Below are positions 1 through 8,094 of a stretch of DNA of 64,000 bases, in pieces. Positions within the stretch are counted from its first letter, which is position 1; the number at the start of each line of letters is the position of its first letter. Below the pieces are notes generated by a model. That model was not told the origin of the DNA, did not search any database, and saw nothing but the letters and a program-made list of their open reading frames with translations. The DNA comes from Candidatus Bealeia paramacronuclearis (GTDB lineage Bacteria; Pseudomonadota; Alphaproteobacteria; UBA9655), in NCBI RefSeq assembly GCF_035607555.1, contig NZ_JAVHWZ010000002.1, positions 434,001 to 498,000 of the forward strand, in the 5' to 3' direction. A program made the position numbers and the translations under genes.

Positions 1-1719
1 ACAACGGGCGTCGTTGTTAACCTCAGTAGCTCTGTAATAGGTAAGACTAATCAGACTATCACATTTACTTCAGGATTTATCCTTTCAGGGGCTGTCTCTT
101 CTGATACAGCGCTCATTGGAAACGGAGGCCCCGTCGACACACTAAAAAATATTCAAAACGTCACTGGATCATCCCACGATGATGTCATTTATGCTGGCGA
201 TGGAAATACCACTATTGAGGGAGGGGCGGGTAACGATTATATAAAAAGCGGTTCAGGGCAAGATACCTTCGTTTATAACATGACCCAAATTGGGGGCTTG
301 GGTAATGATATAATTATGACATTTCATTCTGGGGATATCCTTAAGTTTACACATATCGCGTCTGCCGATTTGCCTAAGTATACAGACGTTATTGATTTCC
401 AGGTCTTGCCCAAAATTGAGATGTACTCAGATCCAACACTTCACGATTCTGCGCACTTGATTGGGACAATCACTCTTTTTGGTATGCCCTACGTTGTTGG
501 AAAGACGGCTATTTCAGATTATCCTATCATCCAGACTTCAACAACCTCTGTAACCCCTAATGCCTTCAATGATGCCTTTTCAACAACAGATACCCCTAAC
601 GTAGCAGCGACTTTGATAGGAAATGTCCTTGCCAACGACACGCATAATGTTGAGGATGTGGTTTCTTCTGTAGTTACCCCCACAATTACCCTTCCTGCTG
701 AGTATAGTGGATTGGGAAGCTTGGGCATTACCCCAGTGTCTTCCACAACAGATGTACTGGGGAATTCAGAATTGTCCGCCCTTGCTGCCAGTTTGGGCGT
801 GGAAACCTCCCAGATCGCTCAGGCTTATGATATCACTCCAACCGGCGTCTTGGATAATGGATTCATTCTTACGGGGACTCACGAATCCCCTGCAAAGCTA
901 GCCATTCTTAAAGACGGCAGTGTTTATCTCATTAAAAATGGAGCATTTGACTTCTTGCCTGCAGGAGAAAATGTAACATTTAGCTTTAACTATACCCTTC
1001 AGGATCCCATCTCCACCCCAGCGCAAACCTCAACCGCAAACGCAACCATCACTGTCACAGGCACGGACAATAATGACGTTCTTGTTGGAACAAGCGACAA
1101 GTCCCTTTCCGGAGGTGCGGGTGATAACGTCCTTTACCTGCTGGATGGAAAAGGCGGCGGAACCTTTTATAGTACAAGCCAAACTCTGAATAATTTTCTG
1201 GATCTGCAATACGCGGGTTCACCAACAGCGGGCATTACAGTCAACCTGGGCGCACCTGTGGCCACAGCCTCCGGCCCCTCAATTGGAACGGTGACTTTAA
1301 AAAACATCCAAAATGTCATTGGAAGCTCCGGCGATGACCTTTTTATCGCAGGAACTGGACCTGAATCTTTCGATGCTGGAGCCGGATCAAATACAATTGA
1401 TTATAGTTACTCCACAACGGGCGTCGTTGTTAATCTCAGTAGCTCTGTAGTGGGTGTTGCTAATCAGACTATCAAATTTACTTCAGGATTTATCCTTTCA
1501 GGGGCAGTCTCTTCTGATACAGCGCTCATTGGAAACGGAGGACCCGTCGACACACTAAAAAACATTCAAAATGTGACTGGATCGCCTTACAGCGATGTCA
1601 TTTTTGCTGGCGATGGAAATACCACTATTGAGGGAGGGGCGGGTAGCGACATTATTGAAGGCGGTTCAGGACAAGATAACACGAGTTACGCAGTTTGCAG
1701 CAAAAGGGTGGGAATCTAA
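1..1719 (+). CDS. Giant RTX/VCBS repeat surface protein, 5'-partial, cut by IS701-like insertion
   Basis: The frame is open from base 1, so the start lies outside the window. The gene product is built from long repeats of about 470-480 residues. Each unit holds a serralysin-type block (QDTFVYN, then HSGDILKF), a VCBS/cadherin-like block with NVLANDT, and glycine/aspartate-rich RTX calcium-binding turns (GGAGDNV, GGAGSDIIEGG). Proteins of this kind are usually type I secretion substrates that act as adhesins or biofilm matrix. The native frame runs to 1679; after that the reading frame enters the IS left end and stops at 1719, so the last 13 or so residues are IS-encoded. The rest of the gene resumes in the same frame at 3217. 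The intact gene would be one product; whether the two halves are still made is unknown. No secretion gene is visible nearby. Confidence 0.8.
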   Translation, partial: TTGVVVNLSSSVIGKTNQTITFTSGFILSGAVSSDTALIGNGGPVDTLKNIQNVTGSSHDDVIYAGDGNTTIEGGAGNDYIKSGSGQDTFVYNMTQIGGLGNDIIMTFHSGDILKFTHIASADLPKYTDVIDFQVLPKIEMYSDPTLHDSAHLIGTITLFGMPYVVGKTAISDYPIIQTSTTSVTPNAFNDAFSTTDTPNVAATLIGNVLANDTHNVEDVVSSVVTPTITLPAEYSGLGSLGITPVSSTTDVLGNSELSALAASLGVETSQIAQAYDITPTGVLDNGFILTGTHESPAKLAILKDGSVYLIKNGAFDFLPAGENVTFSFNYTLQDPISTPAQTSTANATITVTGTDNNDVLVGTSDKSLSGGAGDNVLYLLDGKGGGTFYSTSQTLNNFLDLQYAGSPTAGITVNLGAPVATASGPSIGTVTLKNIQNVIGSSGDDLFIAGTGPESFDAGAGSNTIDYSYSTTGVVVNLSSSVVGVANQTIKFTSGFILSGAVSSDTALIGNGGPVDTLKNIQNVTGSPYSDVIFAGDGNTTIEGGAGSDIIEGGSGQDNTSYAVCSKRVGI

Positions 1720-2690
1720 GCGAAAGACATGAGTTTTGTTATTTCTCTAGAGATATCATGCTTAATAACATCCCACTGCTGCTGATAAAAAGAGAAGCCT
1801 CCAGCAAGTCGTCTTTTAAATCTTTGAATCCAAGCCGAAATGGCAAGAAATATATGATTTCTTTGGGCTCGTCCCGTGCGAGACTGACAGCGTTCAAGAC
1901 CGCATGTTTGCTTTAATTCCCGATGATAAACTTCGATTTTCCAACGCGATTTCATGACCAGTTCAATATGATCACGAGAGGGATTATCCCTATTGGTTCC
2001 GATATAATCCGTGCGACCGTTTTTGGCAACAAACCGGAAAACAGTAATCCATCCATATCCGCGTAAGTGAACTTTCAGTCCTTCATCTGGAATGTCCAGC
2101 TTTTCAAGAGTTTCTCCACGATTCACTTTCCTGTTTTTCTTCAACCCCATCACCCATGTCCAGCCTATGGATTCAATGGCCTTCAGATTATTCAAGCTCG
2201 AGTACCAAGCGTCTGCAACCACGTCATCCGGATTTATCCCTCTGTCTTGAGCCAGCTTTAACATTTCCCTGAAATGGTCATTCTTGCTTTTGCCATCGCT
2301 GGCTTTATCATAAATACGATAATCAACAGGAATAGAGTCATGACTCCTCAGGCCATGCCATACCAAATTGACAAGACCTATCCCCGCAATAACATCATGG
2401 GCATTCCCAGAATACTGATAATGCACAAGCTCTATCTTCTCGCTCCGATTTTTATCCAAAATTGTATCGTCACATACTAAAAAACAAGGTTCTTTCTTGT
2501 TAATAAGAGATTGAGTAAGATTCCACACTCCGCTCGGACGCAATGCACTAGAACTCAACCATCGATTGACGCTGTCATGCGACAATGGAATCGGTGACAC
2601 CTCCGAAAGTGCCAACCCTGAATAGCGCACACTGCTGGCTTGTAAAAATGAACGATAAAGTGATTTTGTGCATTTGTGTCGAGACATCAT
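1716..2690 (-). CDS. IS701-family-like DDE transposase
   Basis: A 324-residue DDE transposase that catalyses cut-and-paste movement of its IS. Candidate catalytic residues are visible: the first Asp in FLVCDDTILDK (about residue 75), the second in VVADAWYSS (about residue 158) and Glu in WKIEVYHRELKQ near the C-terminus. This last motif, followed by a cysteine-containing CGLERCQ segment and AQRNH, is typical of the IS701 / DDE_5 group. Length is slightly short for the family (often 380-450). The frame is undamaged from ATG at 2690 to the stop at 1716, so it is probably active or recently active. Confidence 0.85.
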   Translation of the reverse strand: MMSRHKCTKSLYRSFLQASSVRYSGLALSEVSPIPLSHDSVNRWLSSSALRPSGVWNLTQSLINKKEPCFLVCDDTILDKNRSEKIELVHYQYSGNAHDVIAGIGLVNLVWHGLRSHDSIPVDYRIYDKASDGKSKNDHFREMLKLAQDRGINPDDVVADAWYSSLNNLKAIESIGWTWVMGLKKNRKVNRGETLEKLDIPDEGLKVHLRGYGWITVFRFVAKNGRTDYIGTNRDNPSRDHIELVMKSRWKIEVYHRELKQTCGLERCQSRTGRAQRNHIFLAISAWIQRFKRRLAGGFSFYQQQWDVIKHDISREITKLMSFA

Positions 2691-3216
2691 TTCTTCTCAT
2701 TTAATAAATATTCCCTCTCACCTTATCTCTTCTCTCTTCTCCTGCAAACTGCGTAACTCGTGCATAAATACGATAATCAACAGGAATAGAGTCATGACTC
2801 CTCAGGCCATGCCATACCAAATTGACAAGACCTATCCCCGCAATAACATCATGGGCATTCCCAGAATACTGATAATGCACAAGCTCTATCTTCTCGCTCC
2901 GATTTTTATCCAAAATTGTATCGTCACATACTAAAAAACAAGGTTCTTTCTTGTTAATAAGAGATTGAGTAAGATTCCACACTCCGCTCGGACGCAATGC
3001 ACTAGAACTCAACCATCGATTGACGCTGTCATGCGACAATGGAATCGGTGACACCTCCGAAAGTGCCAACCCTGAATAGCGCACACTGCTGGCTTGTAAA
3101 AATGAACGATAAAGTGATTTTGTGCATTTGTGTCGAGACATCATTTCTTCTCATTTAATAAATATTCCCTCTCACCTTATCTCTTCTCTCTTCTCCTGCA
3201 AACTGCGTAACTCGTG
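2309..3216. repeat. 454-bp direct repeat of the IS701-like right end
   Basis: Bases 2309-2762 and 2763-3216 read as the same 454-bp sequence in direct tandem, each ending in the 21-bp terminal repeat. No difference was seen by eye, which argues for a recent event. Confidence 0.85.
2701..3144 (-). pseudogene. Truncated second copy of the IS701-like transposase
   Basis: Residues 1-127 repeat the N-terminus of the neighbouring transposase. At 2763 the copy is cut and the frame runs into the right inverted repeat of the complete element, adding about 20 unrelated residues before a stop at 2701. It keeps only the first catalytic Asp (CDDT) and lacks the second Asp and the Glu, so it cannot be an active transposase. 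It is a by-product of nesting or tandem duplication of the IS. Confidence 0.85.
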
Positions 3217-6180
3217 GATAACTTCGTTTATAACATGACCCAAATTGGGGGCTTGGGTGATGATTTTATTGACAGATTTCATTCTGGGGATATCCTTAAG
3301 TTTACACATATCGCGTCTGCCGATTTGCCTAAGTATACAGACGTTGTTGCTGGCATCTATCACAACGCCAAAATTCAGATGTTCTCAGATCCAACACTGC
3401 ACGATTCTGCGCACTTGATTGGGACAATCACTCTTTTTGGTATTGCTGCTCAAATTGGAGTGATGGCTATTTCAGATTATCATATCTTCCAGACTTCAAC
3501 AACCTCCTCTGTAACAACCTCCTCTGTAACCCCTAATGCCTTCAATGATGCCTTTTCAACAACAGATGCCCCTAACGTAGCAGCGACTTTGATAGGAAAT
3601 GTCCTTGCCAACGACACGCATAATGTTGAGGACGTGGTTTCTTCTGTAGTTACCCCCACAATTACCCTTCCTGCTGAGTATAGTGGATTGGGAAGCTTGG
3701 TCATTACCCCAGTGTCTTCCACAACAGATGTACTGGGGAATTCAGAATTGTCCGCCTTTGCTGCCAGTTTGGGCGTGGAAACCTCCCAGATCGCTCAGGC
3801 TTATGATATCACTCCAACCAGCGTCTTGGATAATGGATTCATTCTTACGGGAACTCATGAAATCCCTGCAAAGCTAGCCATTCTTAAAGACGGCAGTGTT
3901 TATCTCATTAAAAATGGAGCTTTTGACTTCTTGCCTGCAGGAGAAAATGTAACATTTAGCTTTAACTATACCCTTCAGGATCCCATCTCCACCCCTGCGC
4001 AAACCTCAACCGCAAACGCAACCATCACTGTCACAGGCACGGACAATAATGACGTTCTTGTTGGAACAAGCGACAAGTCCCTTTCCGGAGGTGCGGGTGA
4101 TAACGTCCTTTACCTGCTGGATGGAAAAGGCGGCGGAACCTTTTATAGTACAAGCCAAACTCTGAATAATTTTCTGGATCTGCAATACGCGGGTTCACCA
4201 ACAGCGGGCATTACAGTCAACCTGGGCGCACCTGTGGCCACAGCCTCCGGCCCCTCAATTGGAACGGTGACTTTACAAAACATCCAAAATGTCATTGGAA
4301 GCTCCGGCGATGACCTTTTTATCGCAGGAACTGGACCTGAATCTTTCGATGGTGGAGCCGGATCAAATACAATTGATTATAGTTACTCCACAACGGGCGT
4401 CGTTGTTAACCTCAGTAGCTCTGTAATAGGTAAGACTAATCAGACTATCACATTTACTTCAGGATTTATCCTTTCAGGGGCTGTCTCTTCTGATACAGCG
4501 CTCATTGGAAACGGAGGCCCCGTCGACACACTAAAAAATATTCAAAACGTCACTGGATCATCCCACGATGATGTCATTTTTGCTGGCGATGGAAATACCA
4601 CTATTGAGGGAGGGGCGGGTAGCGACATTATTGAAGGCGGTTCAGGACAAGATACCTTCATTTATAACATGACCCAAATTGGTGGCTTGGGTGATGATTT
4701 TATTGACAGATTTCATTCTGGGGATATCCTTAAGTTTACACATATCGCGTCTGCCGATTTGCCTAAGTATACAGACGTTGTTCCTGGAATCCCGAGCACT
4801 CAAACTGGATCTCTCAGCACCTTAATTGAGATGTACTCAGATCCAACACTTCACGATCCTGCGCACCGGATTGGGACAATCACTCTTTTTAGTATACCCT
4901 ACGTTGGTGGAAAGGCGGCTATTTCAGATTATCCTATCATCCAGACTTCAACAACCTCCTCTTTAACCCCTCATGCCTTCAATGATGCCTTTTCAACAAC
5001 AGATGCCCCTAACGTAGCAGCGACTTTGATAGGAAATGTCCTTGCCAACGACACGCATAATGTTGAGGACGTGGTTTCTTCTGTAGTTACCCCCACAATT
5101 ACCCTTCCTGCTGAGTATAGTGGATTGGGAAGTTTGGACATTACGCCAGTCTCTTCTTCAGCAGATGGAATGGGGAATTCAGAATTGTCCGCCTTTGCTG
5201 CCAGTCTGGGTGTGAATACCTCTCAGATCTCTCAGGCTTATGATATCACTCCAACCGGCGTCTTGGATAATGGATTCATTCTTACGGGAACTCATGAAAT
5301 CCCTGCAAAGCTGGCCATTCTTACAGATGGCAGTGTTTATCTCATTAAAAACGCAGCATTTGACTTCTTGCCTGCAGGAGAAAATTTAACACTTAGTTTT
5401 GGCTATACCCTTCAGGATTCCGCCTCCAGCACGCCGCAGACAGCAACGGCAACCATCACTGTCACAGGAACGGATAATAATGACGTTCTTGTGGGTCAAA
5501 GTGGTGTTCAGGACACCTTTGTTTATAATCTTTCGGGGCCGGTCGGCGTAACAATTTCTAACTTTGGAAAGGATGTAATTACTAACTTTAATGCAGGAGG
5601 GGTCTTAGATACAATTCAATTCAATGATCCTGGAGGAGCTTATGTAGCCAGCTTCTCGTTGGCGGCTAATAAACATTATGCAATCTTTCAAACCTTAGGT
5701 TTTAATATTTCGTCGGATCCACATGACAATGCGATCATTAATACGCCTTTAGGCACTATCGACCTCGGTTCCGCGGTTCCTTATGCAGGATCTAGCTTCG
5801 CTGACTACATTACGACATTCAAGCAAGGGGCAGGTAACGTAACAGACTTCCTCACTATTGCCGCTAATCATGCCCCCCAAATCACCCCCGGTGTCCAACC
5901 TTCGGTGTCGCTTTCTCCCGCAACACCTACTGGAGAAAATGCTAAAATTGATTTTACAGGCCTCTTTTACGATCCCGATCCTTCGGATTCCATTGCTCAA
6001 TATAATGTTAACTTTGGAGATGGCGTCTTGACGCATTTGCAAGCACCCTCGGTGGCCCCCTCCACTATATTTCACACTTACTCAACAAGCGGAGATTACA
6101 CCCTTACAATCACGGCCATAGACACCCATAACGCCCAGACAACCGACACACTGACGAACTTTGTGCATGTGATTGTTTGA
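3214..6180 (+). CDS. Giant RTX/VCBS repeat surface protein, C-terminal part
   Basis: This is the continuation of the gene interrupted at 1679; the native frame resumes at 3217 (the GTG at 3214 is inside the IS end and only a formal start). It holds one complete repeat unit (to about 4653) with the serralysin-type, NVLANDT and RTX blocks, and a shorter unit (about 4654-5510) that lacks the long RTX stretch. A final serralysin-like block follows (QDTFVYN at about 5510, then DVITNF). The last 90 or so residues form a PKD-like domain (NFGDG, then TFHTYSTSGDYTLTI style strands; here TIFHTYSTSGDYTLTITA). The units are nearly identical in DNA to those left of the IS. A start codon with a ribosome site is not evident, so this half may be silent. 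Confidence 0.8.
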   Translation: MDNFVYNMTQIGGLGDDFIDRFHSGDILKFTHIASADLPKYTDVVAGIYHNAKIQMFSDPTLHDSAHLIGTITLFGIAAQIGVMAISDYHIFQTSTTSSVTTSSVTPNAFNDAFSTTDAPNVAATLIGNVLANDTHNVEDVVSSVVTPTITLPAEYSGLGSLVITPVSSTTDVLGNSELSAFAASLGVETSQIAQAYDITPTSVLDNGFILTGTHEIPAKLAILKDGSVYLIKNGAFDFLPAGENVTFSFNYTLQDPISTPAQTSTANATITVTGTDNNDVLVGTSDKSLSGGAGDNVLYLLDGKGGGTFYSTSQTLNNFLDLQYAGSPTAGITVNLGAPVATASGPSIGTVTLQNIQNVIGSSGDDLFIAGTGPESFDGGAGSNTIDYSYSTTGVVVNLSSSVIGKTNQTITFTSGFILSGAVSSDTALIGNGGPVDTLKNIQNVTGSSHDDVIFAGDGNTTIEGGAGSDIIEGGSGQDTFIYNMTQIGGLGDDFIDRFHSGDILKFTHIASADLPKYTDVVPGIPSTQTGSLSTLIEMYSDPTLHDPAHRIGTITLFSIPYVGGKAAISDYPIIQTSTTSSLTPHAFNDAFSTTDAPNVAATLIGNVLANDTHNVEDVVSSVVTPTITLPAEYSGLGSLDITPVSSSADGMGNSELSAFAASLGVNTSQISQAYDITPTGVLDNGFILTGTHEIPAKLAILTDGSVYLIKNAAFDFLPAGENLTLSFGYTLQDSASSTPQTATATITVTGTDNNDVLVGQSGVQDTFVYNLSGPVGVTISNFGKDVITNFNAGGVLDTIQFNDPGGAYVASFSLAANKHYAIFQTLGFNISSDPHDNAIINTPLGTIDLGSAVPYAGSSFADYITTFKQGAGNVTDFLTIAANHAPQITPGVQPSVSLSPATPTGENAKIDFTGLFYDPDPSDSIAQYNVNFGDGVLTHLQAPSVAPSTIFHTYSTSGDYTLTITAIDTHNAQTTDTLTNFVHVIV

Positions 6181-6375
6181 GAGTTTCTGGGGATTCTGTG
6201 TGTGAAAACTCATTCCTCACTGTTTTCCCTTTAACTTAAAAATGTCTTAGACATCCCTAACCTCAAAGTCGAAAGCACCTACAATACTTCTCATTTTTCG
6301 CCAAAACACAAAGAATTCTTCAAAAGCCTTTTTAATAAAAATTCTGAGATCGCGTGGGACTCTCTAAAAAACCTC

Positions 6376-6693
6376 ATGAAAACAGCTTTTAAGGGAAAGA
6401 TCTATGGAACAAGCGGTTCTTCACGCCAATTTGCCGTATTCCTCAAAAAAGGGGAAAAGGGGACAATTGAATTCGTGGAGGACTTGAAATTCAATCACCT
6501 TAGGTCTCAGATCAGCACAAAAGGAAAGGTTCAGCGTTTAGTCGTGGAGGATCTAAGGAGGGAACGCGTTTTCTCTATCCCGCTCTCAAAGAACTCCTTA
6601 AAGAAGCCCTTACAAGAAATAACTTCACGCCTGAAAAGTTTGGTTGGTAATCCTGATCCAATAGAAAGTGCGTCAAGCACATGGAAGTTTTAA
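6376..6693 (+). CDS. Hypothetical protein, probably a 5'-truncated remnant
   Basis: 105 residues, basic, no signal peptide or membrane segment, no family recognised. The same frame is open upstream to the stop at 6232-6234 without a convincing start, and that upstream part reads as protein-like (LDIPNLKVES), so the ORF may be the C-terminal remainder of a longer gene. The upstream part contains an 18-base stretch (6257-6274) that recurs in the palindrome near 62.2 kb. No clear ribosome site precedes the ATG at 6376. Whether it is expressed is doubtful. Confidence 0.4.
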   Translation: MKTAFKGKIYGTSGSSRQFAVFLKKGEKGTIEFVEDLKFNHLRSQISTKGKVQRLVVEDLRRERVFSIPLSKNSLKKPLQEITSRLKSLVGNPDPIESASSTWKF

Positions 6694-6777
6694 TATCTCC
6701 TTTTTCAAAGATTTAAGGCAATTAAATAAATATAGATAAGAATAGATAAGAAAGAATCTAGGTATTTTTTCAAGACA

Positions 6778-6969
6778 TCAGGATCGGAGAGGTGGCGAAG
6801 AAGAAGCAGGAAAAGGCCTTTCCAGTGATTTTGCTTCTTTGAGAATCCACTTTAAGACAGCGACATTGCTGACTTTAAGAAGTTTTCCAACCCTCCCAAA
6901 GTTCGCGTTTCCCAATGCATACAAAAGGATTGCCAGGCAAATACTGATCAGGCACAGAACAAAAAACAT
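6778..6969 (-). pseudogene. Transposase N-terminal fragment (IS1/ISNCY-like helix-turn-helix)
   Basis: 63 residues resembling the DNA-binding start of IS1-like transposases found in Rickettsiales-type genomes: YALGNANFGRVGKLL followed by KVSNVAVLKWILKEA, a helix-turn-helix that normally precedes a DDE domain. No catalytic part follows on either side, so this is a relic. The surrounding 6694-7089 is otherwise AT-rich and without other recognisable content. Confidence 0.5.
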
Positions 6970-7089
6970 CCATTATTCACATAAAGTTAAACTATTTATA
7001 ATTTAAATTTATCATTATTTAATTATATTTTTACATATTTATTGTAAATATTGGTTGATTTTCATGGGCAAATACCAAGGAGATTTATC

Positions 7090-7911
7090 ATGCCTCAAAT
7101 TTTCAAAATGATTCCTTCCGTTTTGATCCTCTCAGTTGGATTTATTTTTTCTGGAGAAGTCTTGAATGCAAATAATCCTAAAAATCTTAAAGATGAAAAT
7201 TCAATTTCCATTACATCCACAATACCTGAAAAAAAACATATTGTTTTGGAAGAACAGGAATCGCTTATCAAAGCAGAACATCCTCAATGCAAACTTTCAC
7301 TCTCTGAAAAGGCGGAATATAATCTTCGCGGAATTGCTCTTTTTTCAGGAAAAAGCGCTTTCAGTCGCCTCATAAAAAGGTTCACCCAAAGTGATTATTC
7401 CCATGTGGGAGTTGTGTTTTCAAAAGCGGGGGAAAATCCTGACGATGAAAGTGCGTGGCGTTTTTTTGAAGCAACGATTTCCCCCAAAGATATCATTCTG
7501 GAACGTCACTTTCCTCATGTGCGACTCTCACCTTGGACACAAGTTGTTGAACATTATGATGGCAGCGTTTTTTTAAGAACATTTAAGTTCGAAAATGACA
7601 ATACACCCCCCTCTCAAGCCGTGACTCAATTTGTCGAAAAATTTAATGGAAGGCCTTATGAAAAGCATCTCACGGAATTGATTAGGGCCGCTTATGGCTC
7701 TAATAAAAAGGTCGATTTGAGTTCTGTATTTTGTAGTGAACTTACAGCCGAAATGTTCATGGAATTGGGACTCATGCCCCCCTCCAATGCGAACAACTAC
7801 GTACCAAAACACTTTTCAACGGAATCCTCTATCAAATTAGTTGGCGCCAGTCTCAGCCGTGAGATGATTGTTAAAAAAGCAAAACAAAGCCGTTGGTGCT
7901 GTATTTTATAG
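7090..7911 (+). CDS. Exported permuted papain-like (YiiX/NlpC-P60-type) protein with C-terminal CaaX box
   Basis: 273 residues from ATG 7090, chosen because AAGGAG lies 8 bases upstream and a signal peptide begins there (hydrophobic IPSVLILSVGFIFSG, cleavage near VLNA). The core matches the permuted NlpC/P60 papain-like group of YiiX/YebB proteins: RGIALFSGKSAFSRLIKR, the histidine in SDYSHVGVV, and the cysteine in SSVFCSELTAEMF. Enzymes of this fold are cysteine amidases, peptidases or acyl-processing enzymes. The C-terminus is KKAKQSRWCCIL: a basic stretch then CCIL, a CaaX box with Leu at X, the form favoured by geranylgeranyltransferase I. CCIL is also the end of animal RalA. Bacteria do not prenylate proteins, so a role in the host is inferred. 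Substrate and export route beyond Sec are unknown. Confidence 0.65.
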   Translation: MPQIFKMIPSVLILSVGFIFSGEVLNANNPKNLKDENSISITSTIPEKKHIVLEEQESLIKAEHPQCKLSLSEKAEYNLRGIALFSGKSAFSRLIKRFTQSDYSHVGVVFSKAGENPDDESAWRFFEATISPKDIILERHFPHVRLSPWTQVVEHYDGSVFLRTFKFENDNTPPSQAVTQFVEKFNGRPYEKHLTELIRAAYGSNKKVDLSSVFCSELTAEMFMELGLMPPSNANNYVPKHFSTESSIKLVGASLSREMIVKKAKQSRWCCIL

Positions 7912-8094
7912 ACTCAATTGGCTTTGGAACATAAAAATCCAAAACCTTTTGTAAAATGATATTTTAAAATTCACGTGCATTGATAAGTTGAATTCTCGCC
8001 TTCCAACGCACCTGAAACTTCCTCTCAATTCCCTCTGTCTTTGAGGGTGCCTAACTCAATGATTCCTTTAATGATCATACCTTAAGAGCAAGGC

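Larger units (their letters stand above)
1680..3216 (-). mobile_element. IS701-like insertion sequence with internal partial second copy
   Basis: The outer ends are a perfect 21-bp inverted repeat (1680-1700 and 3196-3216). They are flanked by a 5-bp target duplication GATAA (1675-1679 and 3217-3221). Inside, a further copy of the right end lies at 2742-2762, followed by CATAA and then a repeat of the right part of the element. The element therefore consists of one complete IS (1680-2762, about 1.08 kb) plus the right 454 bp of a second copy. The insertion plus its duplication is 1542 bp, a multiple of three, so the host gene stays in frame on both sides but is stopped by codons within the IS. 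Confidence 0.9.
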
